NCBI RefSeq assembly: GCF_964222135.1
Contig: NZ_CAXQBR010000038.1
Location: 1 to 64,000, forward strand
Reading direction: 5' to 3'
Source of the DNA: Euzebya sp.
Lineage (GTDB): Bacteria; Actinomycetota; Nitriliruptoria; Euzebyales; Euzebyaceae
Length of the DNA stretch: 64,000 nucleotides
The translations under genes and the position numbers were made by a program. Shown here one piece after another: positions 6,909 through 14,829 of this stretch (the first letter of the stretch is position 1; each line of letters begins with the position of its first letter). Below the pieces are notes generated by a model that searched no databases, had not been told where the DNA came from, and saw nothing but the letters and a program-made list of their open reading frames with translations.

Positions 6909-8399
6909 CTACTCCGACGCCGAGGGGATCCCTGCCAGGTCCCGGGCGTACGCGCGCTTGGCGTCGCGGTCCATCGCGCGGGCGATCTCGATGCGCTGGG
7001 CCTGGGGCGACCCGGCGCCGTGCAGCGACTCGGTCAGGTAGCCCACGGCGTTGCGGCCGATCGTCATGTTCTCGATCAGCCGCATGATCCGCAGCCGGTC
7101 CTCGGTCGGGACGTCCGCCCGTCCGGCGAGCAGGCGCTCGACCAGCGGGCCGATCTCCTCCGACCGCAGGTCGGACTCCGACGGCATGGTCACCATCAGC
7201 CCGCCGGCGATGTCCTGGGCCAGCCGGGCGATCTCGTAGGGGAACCTGGTCACGTTGTGCTTGGCGACGTTCGACAGCATCGCGTCGTTGATCACCGCGC
7301 CGCTCGGGAGGGTCTCCGCCTCGCCCGCCCCGGCCAGACCCGCCGCCCAGATCGTCTCGTTCAGGTGGGTCATCTCCACCAGCTTGTCGGCGATGTGGCT
7401 GGCACCGGGGACCCCGTTGGCGTCCGCGACCTCCGCCGCCGCGCCGATCAGCACGTCACCCAGTCCGGTCTTGCACATGTAGCTGGACCGGTGGTACCGC
7501 GTGAAGCGCTGCACCAACGTCCGGACGGTGTCGACCTCGCCGTCGAGGAACACGTGCTCGTTCGGGATGAACACGTCGTCGAAGTGGACCAGCACCTCCT
7601 GCCCGCCGAAGCGCGCGTTGCCCTGGTCCATCGTCCCCGGTTCGAGCGCACGGGTGTCCGAGGCCTGCCGGCCGTAGACGAACGTGATCCCCGGGGCGGT
7701 GACCGGGACCGCGCCGATGATCGCGAAGTCGCGGTCCTCCGGCGTCAGGTGCTGGGTCGGCATCAGCACGATCCAGTGGCTGTTCCAGCCACCGGTCATG
7801 TGGGCCTTCGCCCCGCGGACCCAGACCCCGTCCTCGCTGCGCCGGACGACCCGGAGGAACACGTCGGGGTCCGCCTGCTCGTGCGGCCGCTTCGACCGGT
7901 CGCCCTTGGGGTCGGTCATGCCGCCGGCCAGGACCAGGTTGTGGCGCTGCAGCCGGGTCAGGAAGTCGAGGAACCGGCGGTGGTAGCCCGTCCCCTCCGC
8001 CTCGTCGACGTCATAGGTGACCGAGTGCAGCGTCGCCACGGCGTCCATGCCGACGCAGCGCTGGAAGCACGTGCCCGTCCGCTGGCCGAGGGCGCGCTGC
8101 ATGCGGTGCTTGGCGACCAGCTCCTCCGGTGACGCCGTCACGTGCAGGAAGCGGTTGACGGGCGCGTCGATCAGGGGGGAGTGGACGGTCGCCAGCTCCG
8201 GGTGCTCCACCGCCAGGTCGTAGGTGGCCCGCATCGCGTTGATCGACGGGAGGATGATCGGGTGGTCGGCGGGCTCGTCGACCCGCTCACCCATCAGGAA
8301 CAGCCGGGTCCCCCGCCCCCGCAGGCTGTCGACGTAGTCCTGCCCGGTCTTGATGGTGGGCATCTCGGCCCACAGCTGCTCGGCCGTCGACGTCGTCAT
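6909..8399 (-). CDS. 4-hydroxybutyryl-CoA dehydratase-like flavoprotein (HpaB/AbfD family)
   Basis: A 496-residue member of the 4-hydroxyphenylacetate 3-hydroxylase/4-hydroxybutyryl-CoA dehydratase superfamily. Unlike HpaB hydroxylases it has a CxxxC motif at C111 and C115 (GTCFQRCVGMDA), plus H303 and C309 (YHRSSYMCK). This order and spacing closely mirror the four [4Fe-4S] ligands known for the clostridial dehydratase (C99, C103, H292, C299). It therefore probably carries FAD and an Fe-S cluster and dehydrates or isomerises a hydroxyacyl-CoA. The start is ATG at 8399, after GGAGGGA. A longer upstream frame is antisense to the next gene and was not accepted. The physiological substrate is unknown. 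Confidence 0.8.
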   Translation of the reverse strand: MTTSTAEQLWAEMPTIKTGQDYVDSLRGRGTRLFLMGERVDEPADHPIILPSINAMRATYDLAVEHPELATVHSPLIDAPVNRFLHVTASPEELVAKHRMQRALGQRTGTCFQRCVGMDAVATLHSVTYDVDEAEGTGYHRRFLDFLTRLQRHNLVLAGGMTDPKGDRSKRPHEQADPDVFLRVVRRSEDGVWVRGAKAHMTGGWNSHWIVLMPTQHLTPEDRDFAIIGAVPVTAPGITFVYGRQASDTRALEPGTMDQGNARFGGQEVLVHFDDVFIPNEHVFLDGEVDTVRTLVQRFTRYHRSSYMCKTGLGDVLIGAAAEVADANGVPGASHIADKLVEMTHLNETIWAAGLAGAGEAETLPSGAVINDAMLSNVAKHNVTRFPYEIARLAQDIAGGLMVTMPSESDLRSEEIGPLVERLLAGRADVPTEDRLRIMRLIENMTIGRNAVGYLTESLHGAGSPQAQRIEIARAMDRDAKRAYARDLAGIPSASE

Positions 8400-8427
8400 G
8401 GGGTCCCTCCAGCGGTCGCGTCCCCCG

Positions 8428-8433
8428 AGGGTA
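8428..8433 (-). promoter_or_regulatory. -10 box TACCCT of the dehydratase-like gene
   Basis: On the minus strand TACCCT lies 28 bases before the ATG at 8399, leaving a leader of about 20 bases that contains the GGAGGGA ribosome site. No clear -35 box is seen. Confidence 0.35.
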
Positions 8434-8500
8434 GTCACCGCGCGACCGCGCGGGGGAGGGTGAGCCGGCGTCTCAGCGGCCTCCACCCACGACGACCGGC

Positions 8501-10789
8501 TCACCCCAGGACGACCGGCTCCTCGGCCACGGCCGCCTGCCTCGCCTCCAGCCACTCGAGCAGCGCCGGGACGGCGAGGGCCGCGGTGTACGCCCAGCCC
8601 TGCACGAGCGCGCAGCCCATGGCGTGGAGGCGGTCGGCCTGGTCGCGGGTCTCCACGCCCTCGGCCACGACGGGCAGTCCGAGGTCGTGGGCGATCCGCA
8701 GGATCCCGCCGACGACCACACCGCGCTCGTCGCTCGACAGGAACGACCGGTCGAGCTTCAGCTGGTCCAGCGCGAAGGTGGCCAGGTAGGACAGCGACGA
8801 GTACCCCGTCCCGAAGTCGTCGAGGCTGACCTTGACGCCCATCGCGCGGAGGGCGTCGAGGGTCTCCGCCGCGGTCCCGTCGTCGAGCAGCACCCCCTCG
8901 GTCACCTCGATGGTGAGGGCACCCGCGTCCAGGCCGTGGGTCGCCAGCGCGTCCGCGACGTCCTGGGTGAACGTGGCCGTCACGAGCTGGGACGCTGAGG
9001 TGTTCACGGCCACGCTCGGCACGTCGTGACCCGCGGCGCGGACGCGGGTGAGGGCCGCGCACGCCTCGAACAGGATGTGGCGTCCGAGGGGGACGATCAG
9101 GCCCGTCTCCTCAGCCAGGTCGATGACCTCGTCGGGGGCGACACGCCCCATGTCGGGGTGGGTCCAGCGCAGGAGCGCCTCCACCCCGGCCACCCGCTGG
9201 TCGGCCAGCGCCACGATCGGCTGCAGGTGCACCTCGACGGAGCCGTCGACCAGGGCCTGGCGGAGCTCGCGCTCGAGCTGGAGCCGTCGCAGGGCCTGGT
9301 GGTGCATCGCCTCGTCGAACCACCGGGTGGTGCCGCCGCCGACGGCCTTGGCGCGGTACATCGCGACGTCGGCGTCGCGCAGCAACGAGTCGGGGCTCGC
9401 CCGACCGGGTCGACCGACGGTGATCCCGATGCTGGTCGACACCGACAGGCGGTGGTGGCGGGCGCCGATGGGTCGCTCGAGGGAGGCGTGCAGCCGCTGC
9501 GCCAGCGCCTCGGCCTGTTCCGCAGGACCGCGGAGCGCGAACGCGAACTCGTCCCCGCCGACCCGTGCCGACAGCACCTCGGGACCGATGAGCTGCTGCC
9601 AGCGGCGGGCGACCTGGCGGATGAGCGCGTCCCCGATGCCGTATCCCAGCCCGTCGTTCACGACCTTCAGGCGGTCGAGGTCGCAGAACAGCAGGCACAC
9701 CTCGTCGTCGTCGCCCGCGGTGCCCGGCGCGAGCCACCCCTCCAGCCGGTCGGCGAGCCACCCGCGGTTCGCGAGCCCGGTCAGGCTGTCGGTCCGGGCG
9801 ATCAGGGCCAGCGCCTCGCGGTCGCGGCGCACCTCGTCGACGACGCGGGTCAGCCGGCGGATGGTCAGGACGATCCGCGCGCACAGGAGGCTGCCCGCCA
9901 GGGCGATCAGCACCCGGCTGACGTCGACGGCGTCCTCGGGGTGGCCGACCATGCCGACGTACCCGGCGAAGACCCCGACCGGGGAGGTCATGGGGATCCA
10001 CCAGGCGGCGTCGCGGCGGCCGTGGCCCGCGCCCACGGCCAGCCCAGCCCGGCCGACGCGCACCAACGCGATGGCGATCAGCAGGGAGCCGAGCAGCAGC
10101 AGCGCCGTCGTCAGGCGGTCGGCGTCCCGGCCGGCACCCAGGTGGAGGGCCGTGGCCACCAGGTGGGACCCGAGTCCCGCCGCCACCACCGCGCGGTCGG
10201 CTCCGACGCCCCGTGCGCGGGCGCCGACCAGGATCATCGCGACCACACCGGCGGCGAGGAGGACCACGAGGACGAGGGCGGCGCTGACGATCCCGCCGCT
10301 CGCGGTGCGCGGGAGGCCGTGCCACGCGGTCACGTAGGTCACGGAGGTCGCGATCAGGCCGACGTCCATCCAGTCCTCGGGCTCCGCCCGGTGCAGCGCC
10401 ATGGCGGGGACCAGCCCGAACCCGACGCCGACGGCCCCGGCGAGGACCGCGGTCAGGACCACCACGTCGGTGTCGCCGACGGCCAGCACGTCGTAGGCGA
10501 GCGCCAGCGCCGCCGCGGACATGCCGACTCCGAAGACCGGCCACCGCGGGGGCTGGACGGCCCGCCGCCGACCGGCCGCGGTGGCGACCAGCCCCACGAC
10601 GCCTGCGGCGGTGGCCAGGAGGACGACGACCGCACGGTGGAGGGGCTCGGGCAGCGCCGTCGTCGCGAGGGCCACCGCGACCGCCACGGCCACGGCTGCC
10701 CACAGGCCCGCGGTCGACCACAGACCCGCGGCAGGCCGCAGCGCGGCGCCCACCGGCGTCCGCCCGTCCGTTCCGCCGTGGAGACCCAT
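8501..10789 (-). CDS. Membrane GGDEF-EAL cyclic-di-GMP signalling protein
   Basis: A protein of about 762 residues. The N-terminal third is hydrophobic, with roughly eight to ten membrane segments and no known sensor signature. It is followed by a diguanylate cyclase domain with an intact VGGDEF motif and a phosphodiesterase domain with VEALLRW, an EVTEG variant, DDFGTGYSSLSYL, KLDRSF and VAEGVET, all residues expected for activity. No RxxD inhibitory site precedes GGDEF. It could therefore make or hydrolyse c-di-GMP. Start choice is uncertain: ATG 10789 is used here, while GTG 10840 in the same frame would add 17 residues. It is divergent from the Lrp/AsnC-type gene. Confidence 0.9.
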   Translation of the reverse strand: MGLHGGTDGRTPVGAALRPAAGLWSTAGLWAAVAVAVAVALATTALPEPLHRAVVVLLATAAGVVGLVATAAGRRRAVQPPRWPVFGVGMSAAALALAYDVLAVGDTDVVVLTAVLAGAVGVGFGLVPAMALHRAEPEDWMDVGLIATSVTYVTAWHGLPRTASGGIVSAALVLVVLLAAGVVAMILVGARARGVGADRAVVAAGLGSHLVATALHLGAGRDADRLTTALLLLGSLLIAIALVRVGRAGLAVGAGHGRRDAAWWIPMTSPVGVFAGYVGMVGHPEDAVDVSRVLIALAGSLLCARIVLTIRRLTRVVDEVRRDREALALIARTDSLTGLANRGWLADRLEGWLAPGTAGDDDEVCLLFCDLDRLKVVNDGLGYGIGDALIRQVARRWQQLIGPEVLSARVGGDEFAFALRGPAEQAEALAQRLHASLERPIGARHHRLSVSTSIGITVGRPGRASPDSLLRDADVAMYRAKAVGGGTTRWFDEAMHHQALRRLQLERELRQALVDGSVEVHLQPIVALADQRVAGVEALLRWTHPDMGRVAPDEVIDLAEETGLIVPLGRHILFEACAALTRVRAAGHDVPSVAVNTSASQLVTATFTQDVADALATHGLDAGALTIEVTEGVLLDDGTAAETLDALRAMGVKVSLDDFGTGYSSLSYLATFALDQLKLDRSFLSSDERGVVVGGILRIAHDLGLPVVAEGVETRDQADRLHAMGCALVQGWAYTAALAVPALLEWLEARQAAVAEEPVVLG

Positions 10790-10847
10790 CGACGTCCGAT
10801 CGGCAGTGCCGGCTGGGACTTGACGGGTCGGATCCTGCACCCCTCCC

Positions 10848-10853
10848 TACACT
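10848..10853 (+). promoter_or_regulatory. -10 box TACACT, leaderless start
   Basis: TACACT lies 8 bases before the ATG at 10862, and no ribosome site is present, so the mRNA probably begins at or next to the start codon. A TTGACG further upstream is 22 bases away, too far for a standard -35. Confidence 0.45.
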
Positions 10854-10861
10854 CGGCCGCC

Positions 10862-11992
10862 ATGGACGCCCCCACGATCCCCGCGACCGTCGACGATCCC
10901 GTCAACGCCCAGATCCTCCGCGTCTCGGAGGACCGGATCCAGGGGTTCCACCGCCAGCCCCTCCGCCGGATCGCCGAGGAGTCCGGCGTCGACGTCGACA
11001 CCGTCGTGGAGCGCATCGCGGCGATGCTGCGGGCCGGCACGATCCGCCGGGTCCGCCAGACGCTGATGACGACGAGCCTGGCCCCCGGCGCGCTGGTCGC
11101 CTGGACGGTGCCGTCGGAGCGGCTGAAGGACGCCTTCGAGCACATGTTCGCCGAGGACCCCTTCAGCGGGCACGTCGTGCTGCGCACGACGGACCGCGAG
11201 ACCCCCGGCAGCCAGTACAAGCTGTGGACCACCCTCAAGGTCCCGCGGCCCTACGACATGGACGCCCACTGCCGGCTCCTCATGGACCGCACCGGCGCGA
11301 CCGGCTACCGGCTGCTGCCGGCGAAGAAGCTGTTCGCCCTCGGCGTCGGCCACGTCCGCCGGCGCGACGTCGAGCCGGGGGACAAGACCCCCGAGCCGGG
11401 GCGGGTGCTCGACACGACGATCATCGACCTGACCGAGCGGGAGTGGCGGGTCCTGATGGCGATGAAGCGGGAGTTCGAACCAGAGGAGCTGCAACCCGAC
11501 CTGTGGGTGCCGCGCGCCGCGGAGGCGGGCGAGACCGTGGAGGACTTCTGCGCGATCGCCGAGGACCTGAACGCCAAGCGGGTCATCGGCCGGTTCTCGA
11601 CGTTCCTCGAGCACGTCAAGGCACACCGCGACGGCACGCGCGTCACCCGCTACAACGCGCTGTTCCACTGGCGGGTGCCGGAGGGGGAGGAGATGCGCGC
11701 CGGCCGCGAGGTCGGGCGCTTCCACTGCATGACCCACGCCTACTGGCGCGAGGGCGGCCCGGAGTTCGCCGACGTGAACATCATGGGCGTGTCCCACGGC
11801 ACCGACAAGGATCGGGTCCTCGCGCACAAGGCCGCGATCGACGAGCACCTCGAGTCCATCGGCATCCCCGTCACCTACACCAACGTGTTCTGGGGCGGCC
11901 GCAGCGAGATCAAGCCGAGCGAGATCAGCCCGATCCGCTACCGCGAGTGGTGCCTCGAGCAGGGCGTCGACCCCGCGACGATGGTGGCCTGA
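10862..11992 (+). CDS. Fused Lrp/AsnC-type, siroheme decarboxylase-like (AhbA/AhbB, NirDL) protein
   Basis: A 376-residue protein built from two similar halves, each an AsnC-like helix-turn-helix followed by an alpha-beta domain. Half one has RIAEESGVDVDTVVERIAAM and then YKLWTTLKVP and RLLPAKKLFALGV. Half two has a second winged-helix-like segment (about residues 195-250) and NIMGVSHG. The YxLWxTL and LPxxKxFxxGV signatures resemble AhbA and AhbB, the paired siroheme decarboxylase subunits also found fused in NirDL proteins. Function may therefore be tetrapyrrole decarboxylation rather than DNA binding, but no haem d1 or alternative haem genes are nearby. A DNA-binding regulator is the alternative. 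Confidence 0.65.
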   Translation: MDAPTIPATVDDPVNAQILRVSEDRIQGFHRQPLRRIAEESGVDVDTVVERIAAMLRAGTIRRVRQTLMTTSLAPGALVAWTVPSERLKDAFEHMFAEDPFSGHVVLRTTDRETPGSQYKLWTTLKVPRPYDMDAHCRLLMDRTGATGYRLLPAKKLFALGVGHVRRRDVEPGDKTPEPGRVLDTTIIDLTEREWRVLMAMKREFEPEELQPDLWVPRAAEAGETVEDFCAIAEDLNAKRVIGRFSTFLEHVKAHRDGTRVTRYNALFHWRVPEGEEMRAGREVGRFHCMTHAYWREGGPEFADVNIMGVSHGTDKDRVLAHKAAIDEHLESIGIPVTYTNVFWGGRSEIKPSEISPIRYREWCLEQGVDPATMVA

Positions 11993-12072
11993 CCCCCGAC
12001 CGGGGCACCATGGGCGCCGCCCGACCCCGGCAGGGTGCCGGGGCACCCACGACGAAGAGGACATCACCGGAC

Positions 12073-12570
12073 ATGGCTGAGATCACGATGGGCGGCAACC
12101 CCGTCCACACCGAGGGCGACCTGCCCGCCGTCGGCGAGAAGGCCCCCGCCTTCACCCTGACCCGGAGCGACATGACGACGGTCACGAGCGACGACCTGGC
12201 GGGCCAGCGGCTGGTCCTCAACATCTTCCCGAGCGTCGACACCGGCGTCTGCGCGGCCAGCGTCCGCGAGTTCAACAGCCGCGCCGCGGACCTCGAGGGG
12301 ACGACGGTGCTGTGCATCTCCGCCGACCTGCCCTTCGCCCAGGCGCGCTTCTGCGGCGGCGAGGACCTCAACGACGTCGTCATGGGCTCGGTCTTCCGCA
12401 ACCCCGAGGTCCTGAGCGACTACGGCGTCCGGCTCGCGGACGGCAAGTTCGCCGGCCTCGCCGCCCGCGCCGTCGTGGTCGTCGACGCCGAGGGGACGGT
12501 GGTGCACTCCCAGCTCGTGCCCGAGATCGGCACCGAACCGGACTACGACGCCGCCCTCGCCACGCTCTGA
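12073..12570 (+). CDS. tpx: Thiol peroxidase
   Basis: A 165-residue atypical two-cysteine peroxiredoxin that reduces peroxides in the cytoplasm using thioredoxin. The peroxidatic cysteine is C60 in PSVDTGVCAASVREFN, and the resolving cysteine is C94 in ARFCGGEDLNDV, matching the spacing of the Tpx family. Length is normal. It starts at ATG 12073, with AGAGGA about 10 bases upstream. It lies 80 bases after the AhbA/B-like gene in the same direction and is followed by a hairpin that probably ends transcription. Confidence 0.95.
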   Translation: MAEITMGGNPVHTEGDLPAVGEKAPAFTLTRSDMTTVTSDDLAGQRLVLNIFPSVDTGVCAASVREFNSRAADLEGTTVLCISADLPFAQARFCGGEDLNDVVMGSVFRNPEVLSDYGVRLADGKFAGLAARAVVVVDAEGTVVHSQLVPEIGTEPDYDAALATL

Positions 12571-12705
12571 CCCGCGTCGCGATCCCGCGGGGCCACCTGG
12601 CCGACCTGTCCACCCCGACGGCTGGGGCAGGACGCCCGGCGTCGGGCATACTGTCCGGACCGGGTCAGGTGGTTGTGGGGAAGCGATCATCAGACTCGTC
12701 CGCGG

Positions 12706-12726
12706 AGCCCGCCCACGTGGCGGGCT
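12706..12726. terminator. Hairpin terminator candidate after tpx
   Basis: AGCCCGCC and GGCGGGCT form an 8-bp perfect stem around a 5-base loop, followed by TCGTCGGTT rather than a long T run. It lies 136 bases past the tpx stop. Confidence 0.45.
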
Positions 12727-12759
12727 TCGTCGGTTCCGGACCCGCCCGCGCGAGGGGCG

Positions 12760-12778
12760 TCCCCCTCCGGGAGGGGGA
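12760..12778. other. Hairpin TCCCCCTC-CGG-GAGGGGGA
   Basis: A perfect 8-bp stem with a 3-base loop lies 66 bases before the CBS-protein start. It may be part of the tpx terminator region or of the CBS gene's 5' leader; its role is unknown. Confidence 0.35.
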
Positions 12779-12843
12779 TCGACGGCGGCCGCGATCGGTG
12801 GGAGGATCGGTGGGGACGAGCCGAACGCCACTGGAGGTCCCGC

Positions 12844-13290
12844 ATGGCACAGACCGTGGAGACGATCATCGCCCGCAAGGGAGGGGCGGTGGTGACCGTC
12901 CCCCCCGCGGCGACGCTGGGGAGGGCCGCCGCGCTCCTGGCCGAGCACAACATCGGCGCCCTGGTCGTGAGCGCCGACGGTGACCGGGTGGACGGGATCC
13001 TGAGCGAGCGGGACATCGTCCGCCGCTTCGCCGCCGACGACGGGGTGGCGACCTCCTCCGTGGCGGTCTCGAGCGCCATGACCGCGGACGTCCACTCCGT
13101 CGAGCCCACCGCGACCGTGGACGAGCTGATGGAGACCATGACCAACCGCCGCATCCGCCACGTCCCCGTCGTGGACGGCGGACGGCTGGTCGGCATCATC
13201 TCCATCGGCGACGTGGTGAAGAACCGCATGGACGAGCTCGAGACCGAACGGGCGTCGCTGCAGCAGTACGTCACCGGGACCAGCTACTAG
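12844..13290 (+). CDS. Two-CBS-domain protein
   Basis: A 148-residue soluble protein made almost entirely of a CBS pair (about residues 10-62 and 78-132), ending in a short charged helix. Signatures include AAALLAEHNIGALVVS, GILSERDIVRRF and HVPVVDGGRLVGIISIGDVV. Such modules bind adenosine nucleotides and often regulate a partner; none is fused here. It starts at ATG 12844, with GGAGG 6 bases upstream. The GNAT gene begins 10 bases after its stop, so the two are probably co-transcribed. Confidence 0.93.
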   Translation: MAQTVETIIARKGGAVVTVPPAATLGRAAALLAEHNIGALVVSADGDRVDGILSERDIVRRFAADDGVATSSVAVSSAMTADVHSVEPTATVDELMETMTNRRIRHVPVVDGGRLVGIISIGDVVKNRMDELETERASLQQYVTGTSY

Positions 13291-13300
13291 CGCCGCCGCC

Positions 13301-13741
13301 GTGGACGACATCACCGTCGCGGTCGAGGACCGCGTGGACGTGGACGCCTACCTGACGGTGATGGCCGGTTCGGGCCTGGCCGACCGGCGGCCGTACGGCG
13401 ACGACGGCCGGGTCGGCGCCCTCCTCGCCCGCAGCGCGCCCGTCGTCGGGGCCCGCACCGCCGAGGGCGAGCTGATCGGCGTCGCCCGGTCGATCAGCGA
13501 CGGCGGGTTCATGACGTTCCTGTGCGACCTCGCGGTCGTCGAGGCCTACCAGGGCCAGGGCATCGCCCGCGAGCTCGTCGAGGTGACCCGCGACGCCTGC
13601 GAGCGCACCCTGCTCGTCGTCACCGCCGCCCCGGACGTCGACGCGTTCTACGACCACCTCGGCCTGCGACGCCACCACTCGACCTGGTACGGGTTGCCCA
13701 CCGACCTGACCGGCTTCCCGAGCCCGCCGGCGACCAGCTGA
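13301..13741 (+). CDS. GNAT-family N-acetyltransferase
   Basis: A 146-residue acetyl-CoA-dependent acyltransferase. The acetyl-CoA binding motif A is visible as CDLAVVEAYQGQGIARELVE, followed by the conserved tyrosine of FYDHLGLR. The GTG at 13301 directly precedes a typical N-terminus and lies 10 bases after the CBS gene, suggesting an operon. Substrate unknown. Confidence 0.85.
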   Translation: MDDITVAVEDRVDVDAYLTVMAGSGLADRRPYGDDGRVGALLARSAPVVGARTAEGELIGVARSISDGGFMTFLCDLAVVEAYQGQGIARELVEVTRDACERTLLVVTAAPDVDAFYDHLGLRRHHSTWYGLPTDLTGFPSPPATS

Positions 13742-13772
13742 ACCGGTCCACCCCCGGCCTGTCCACCCCTCC

Positions 13773-14657
13773 CTAGTCCACCCAGAGGGGGCTCTGGACG
13801 ATGTCGGGACAGCCGATGTTGTTGTGGCCGTAGTAGTCGTCGCGACCCGCGTCGAGGGCGAGGGGCGTGGTGGCGGGGTCGACGCGGTCCGCCCCCTGGT
13901 ACATCACGTCCGCCCGGTCGTCGTCGACGTGGCCGTCGGAGGTGCCGTGGGGGGCGCAGTCGGCCACCGCGCCCATGCCGTGGAGGATCTCGTGGGTGAT
14001 CGTCCGGCTGAGCGGAGAGCCCCACGCCGACGTGGTCGACGGCGTGTGGTTGCAGTTGCCGAGGAACAGCACGACGCCGGCCCGCCCGCCGCGACCGCAG
14101 GTCTGCTGACCGGACCAGGTCGTCTCGGTCCGCAGCGGCGACACGACCACGCCGAACGCGTCGTCGCGCAGGTCGAGGTCGGCCATGATCCGCTCGTACG
14201 CCCTGACCGTCCCCCCGCGCAGCTCCTCGGCCGTCATCGACAGGGTGACCACCCGCGGGGACGAGAGGTCCCCCCGCACCGCACGTCCGGTCTGGGTCTC
14301 CAGCCACAGCGTCGACAGCTCGGCCTCGTGCGCGACCGCGTCCACGAAGTCCGGGTGGACGTCCGCGCCGTCGGGCACCGCGATGATCAGCACCAGGTGG
14401 TCGGGCGGGCCGGTCGGCACGTCCCAGGGGCGCCACGCCGCGGCGACCAGGGCCAGGGCGAGCGCGACCAGGAGCACGAGCGGGACGGGGCGGCGGTACC
14501 AGCGCCGCCGGACGTCCAGGCGCGGTGGCGGGGGAGGGAGCACCGGGAACGGGCGGGTCCGCTCCGCCGCGCTCGGCTCGGTGAACACCGCGCGCGCCAC
14601 GAAGTCGTCGTCGAGGTCCGCGCGGGACGCGTGTCGGGGATCCTCCTGGGTGCTCAC
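13773..14657 (-). CDS. Single-pass membrane metallopeptidase-like protein
   Basis: A 294-residue protein with a proline-rich cytoplasmic N-terminus, one membrane span at about residues 57-75 and an outward-facing domain. The zinc motif HEILHGMG is at residues 222-229, with C234 and H237 close behind (ADCAPH) and a DVMY segment at 250-253 that resembles a metzincin Met-turn. Several cysteines (187, 202, 234, 283) could form disulfides outside the cell. It is probably a surface protease, but its family is not recognised and the third zinc ligand is uncertain. Start is ATG 14657; RBS is weak. Confidence 0.7.
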   Translation of the reverse strand: MSTQEDPRHASRADLDDDFVARAVFTEPSAAERTRPFPVLPPPPPRLDVRRRWYRRPVPLVLLVALALALVAAAWRPWDVPTGPPDHLVLIIAVPDGADVHPDFVDAVAHEAELSTLWLETQTGRAVRGDLSSPRVVTLSMTAEELRGGTVRAYERIMADLDLRDDAFGVVVSPLRTETTWSGQQTCGRGGRAGVVLFLGNCNHTPSTTSAWGSPLSRTITHEILHGMGAVADCAPHGTSDGHVDDDRADVMYQGADRVDPATTPLALDAGRDDYYGHNNIGCPDIVQSPLWVD

Positions 14658-14829
14658 GGGGTACTCACCTCGTACTCACCTCGGCGGGTGCCGCGCCCAC
14701 CTGAGCAGCACGGCCACCGCGGGCGGACCCGCGACGGGCAGGGGGGTGGATCAGGTTCACCTGGTGGCGCGCAGCGTAGCGGCCGCCGCGGCCACGGTCG
14801 CCCGGCTGCCCCGCCAGGTCACCAGCCCG

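Noticed and set aside
8400-9062. N-terminal extension of the dehydratase-like protein to 717 residues
   Set aside because: The added sequence is Arg/Gly-rich shadow of the EAL domain; ATG 8399 has a good ribosome site and matches the family's N-terminus.
9026-10861. Upstream extension of the fused AhbA/B-like gene to make a 988-residue protein
   Set aside because: The extra part is antisense to the GGDEF-EAL gene and is low-complexity His/Arg/Gly-rich; homology begins at the ATG at 10862, which has its own -10 box.
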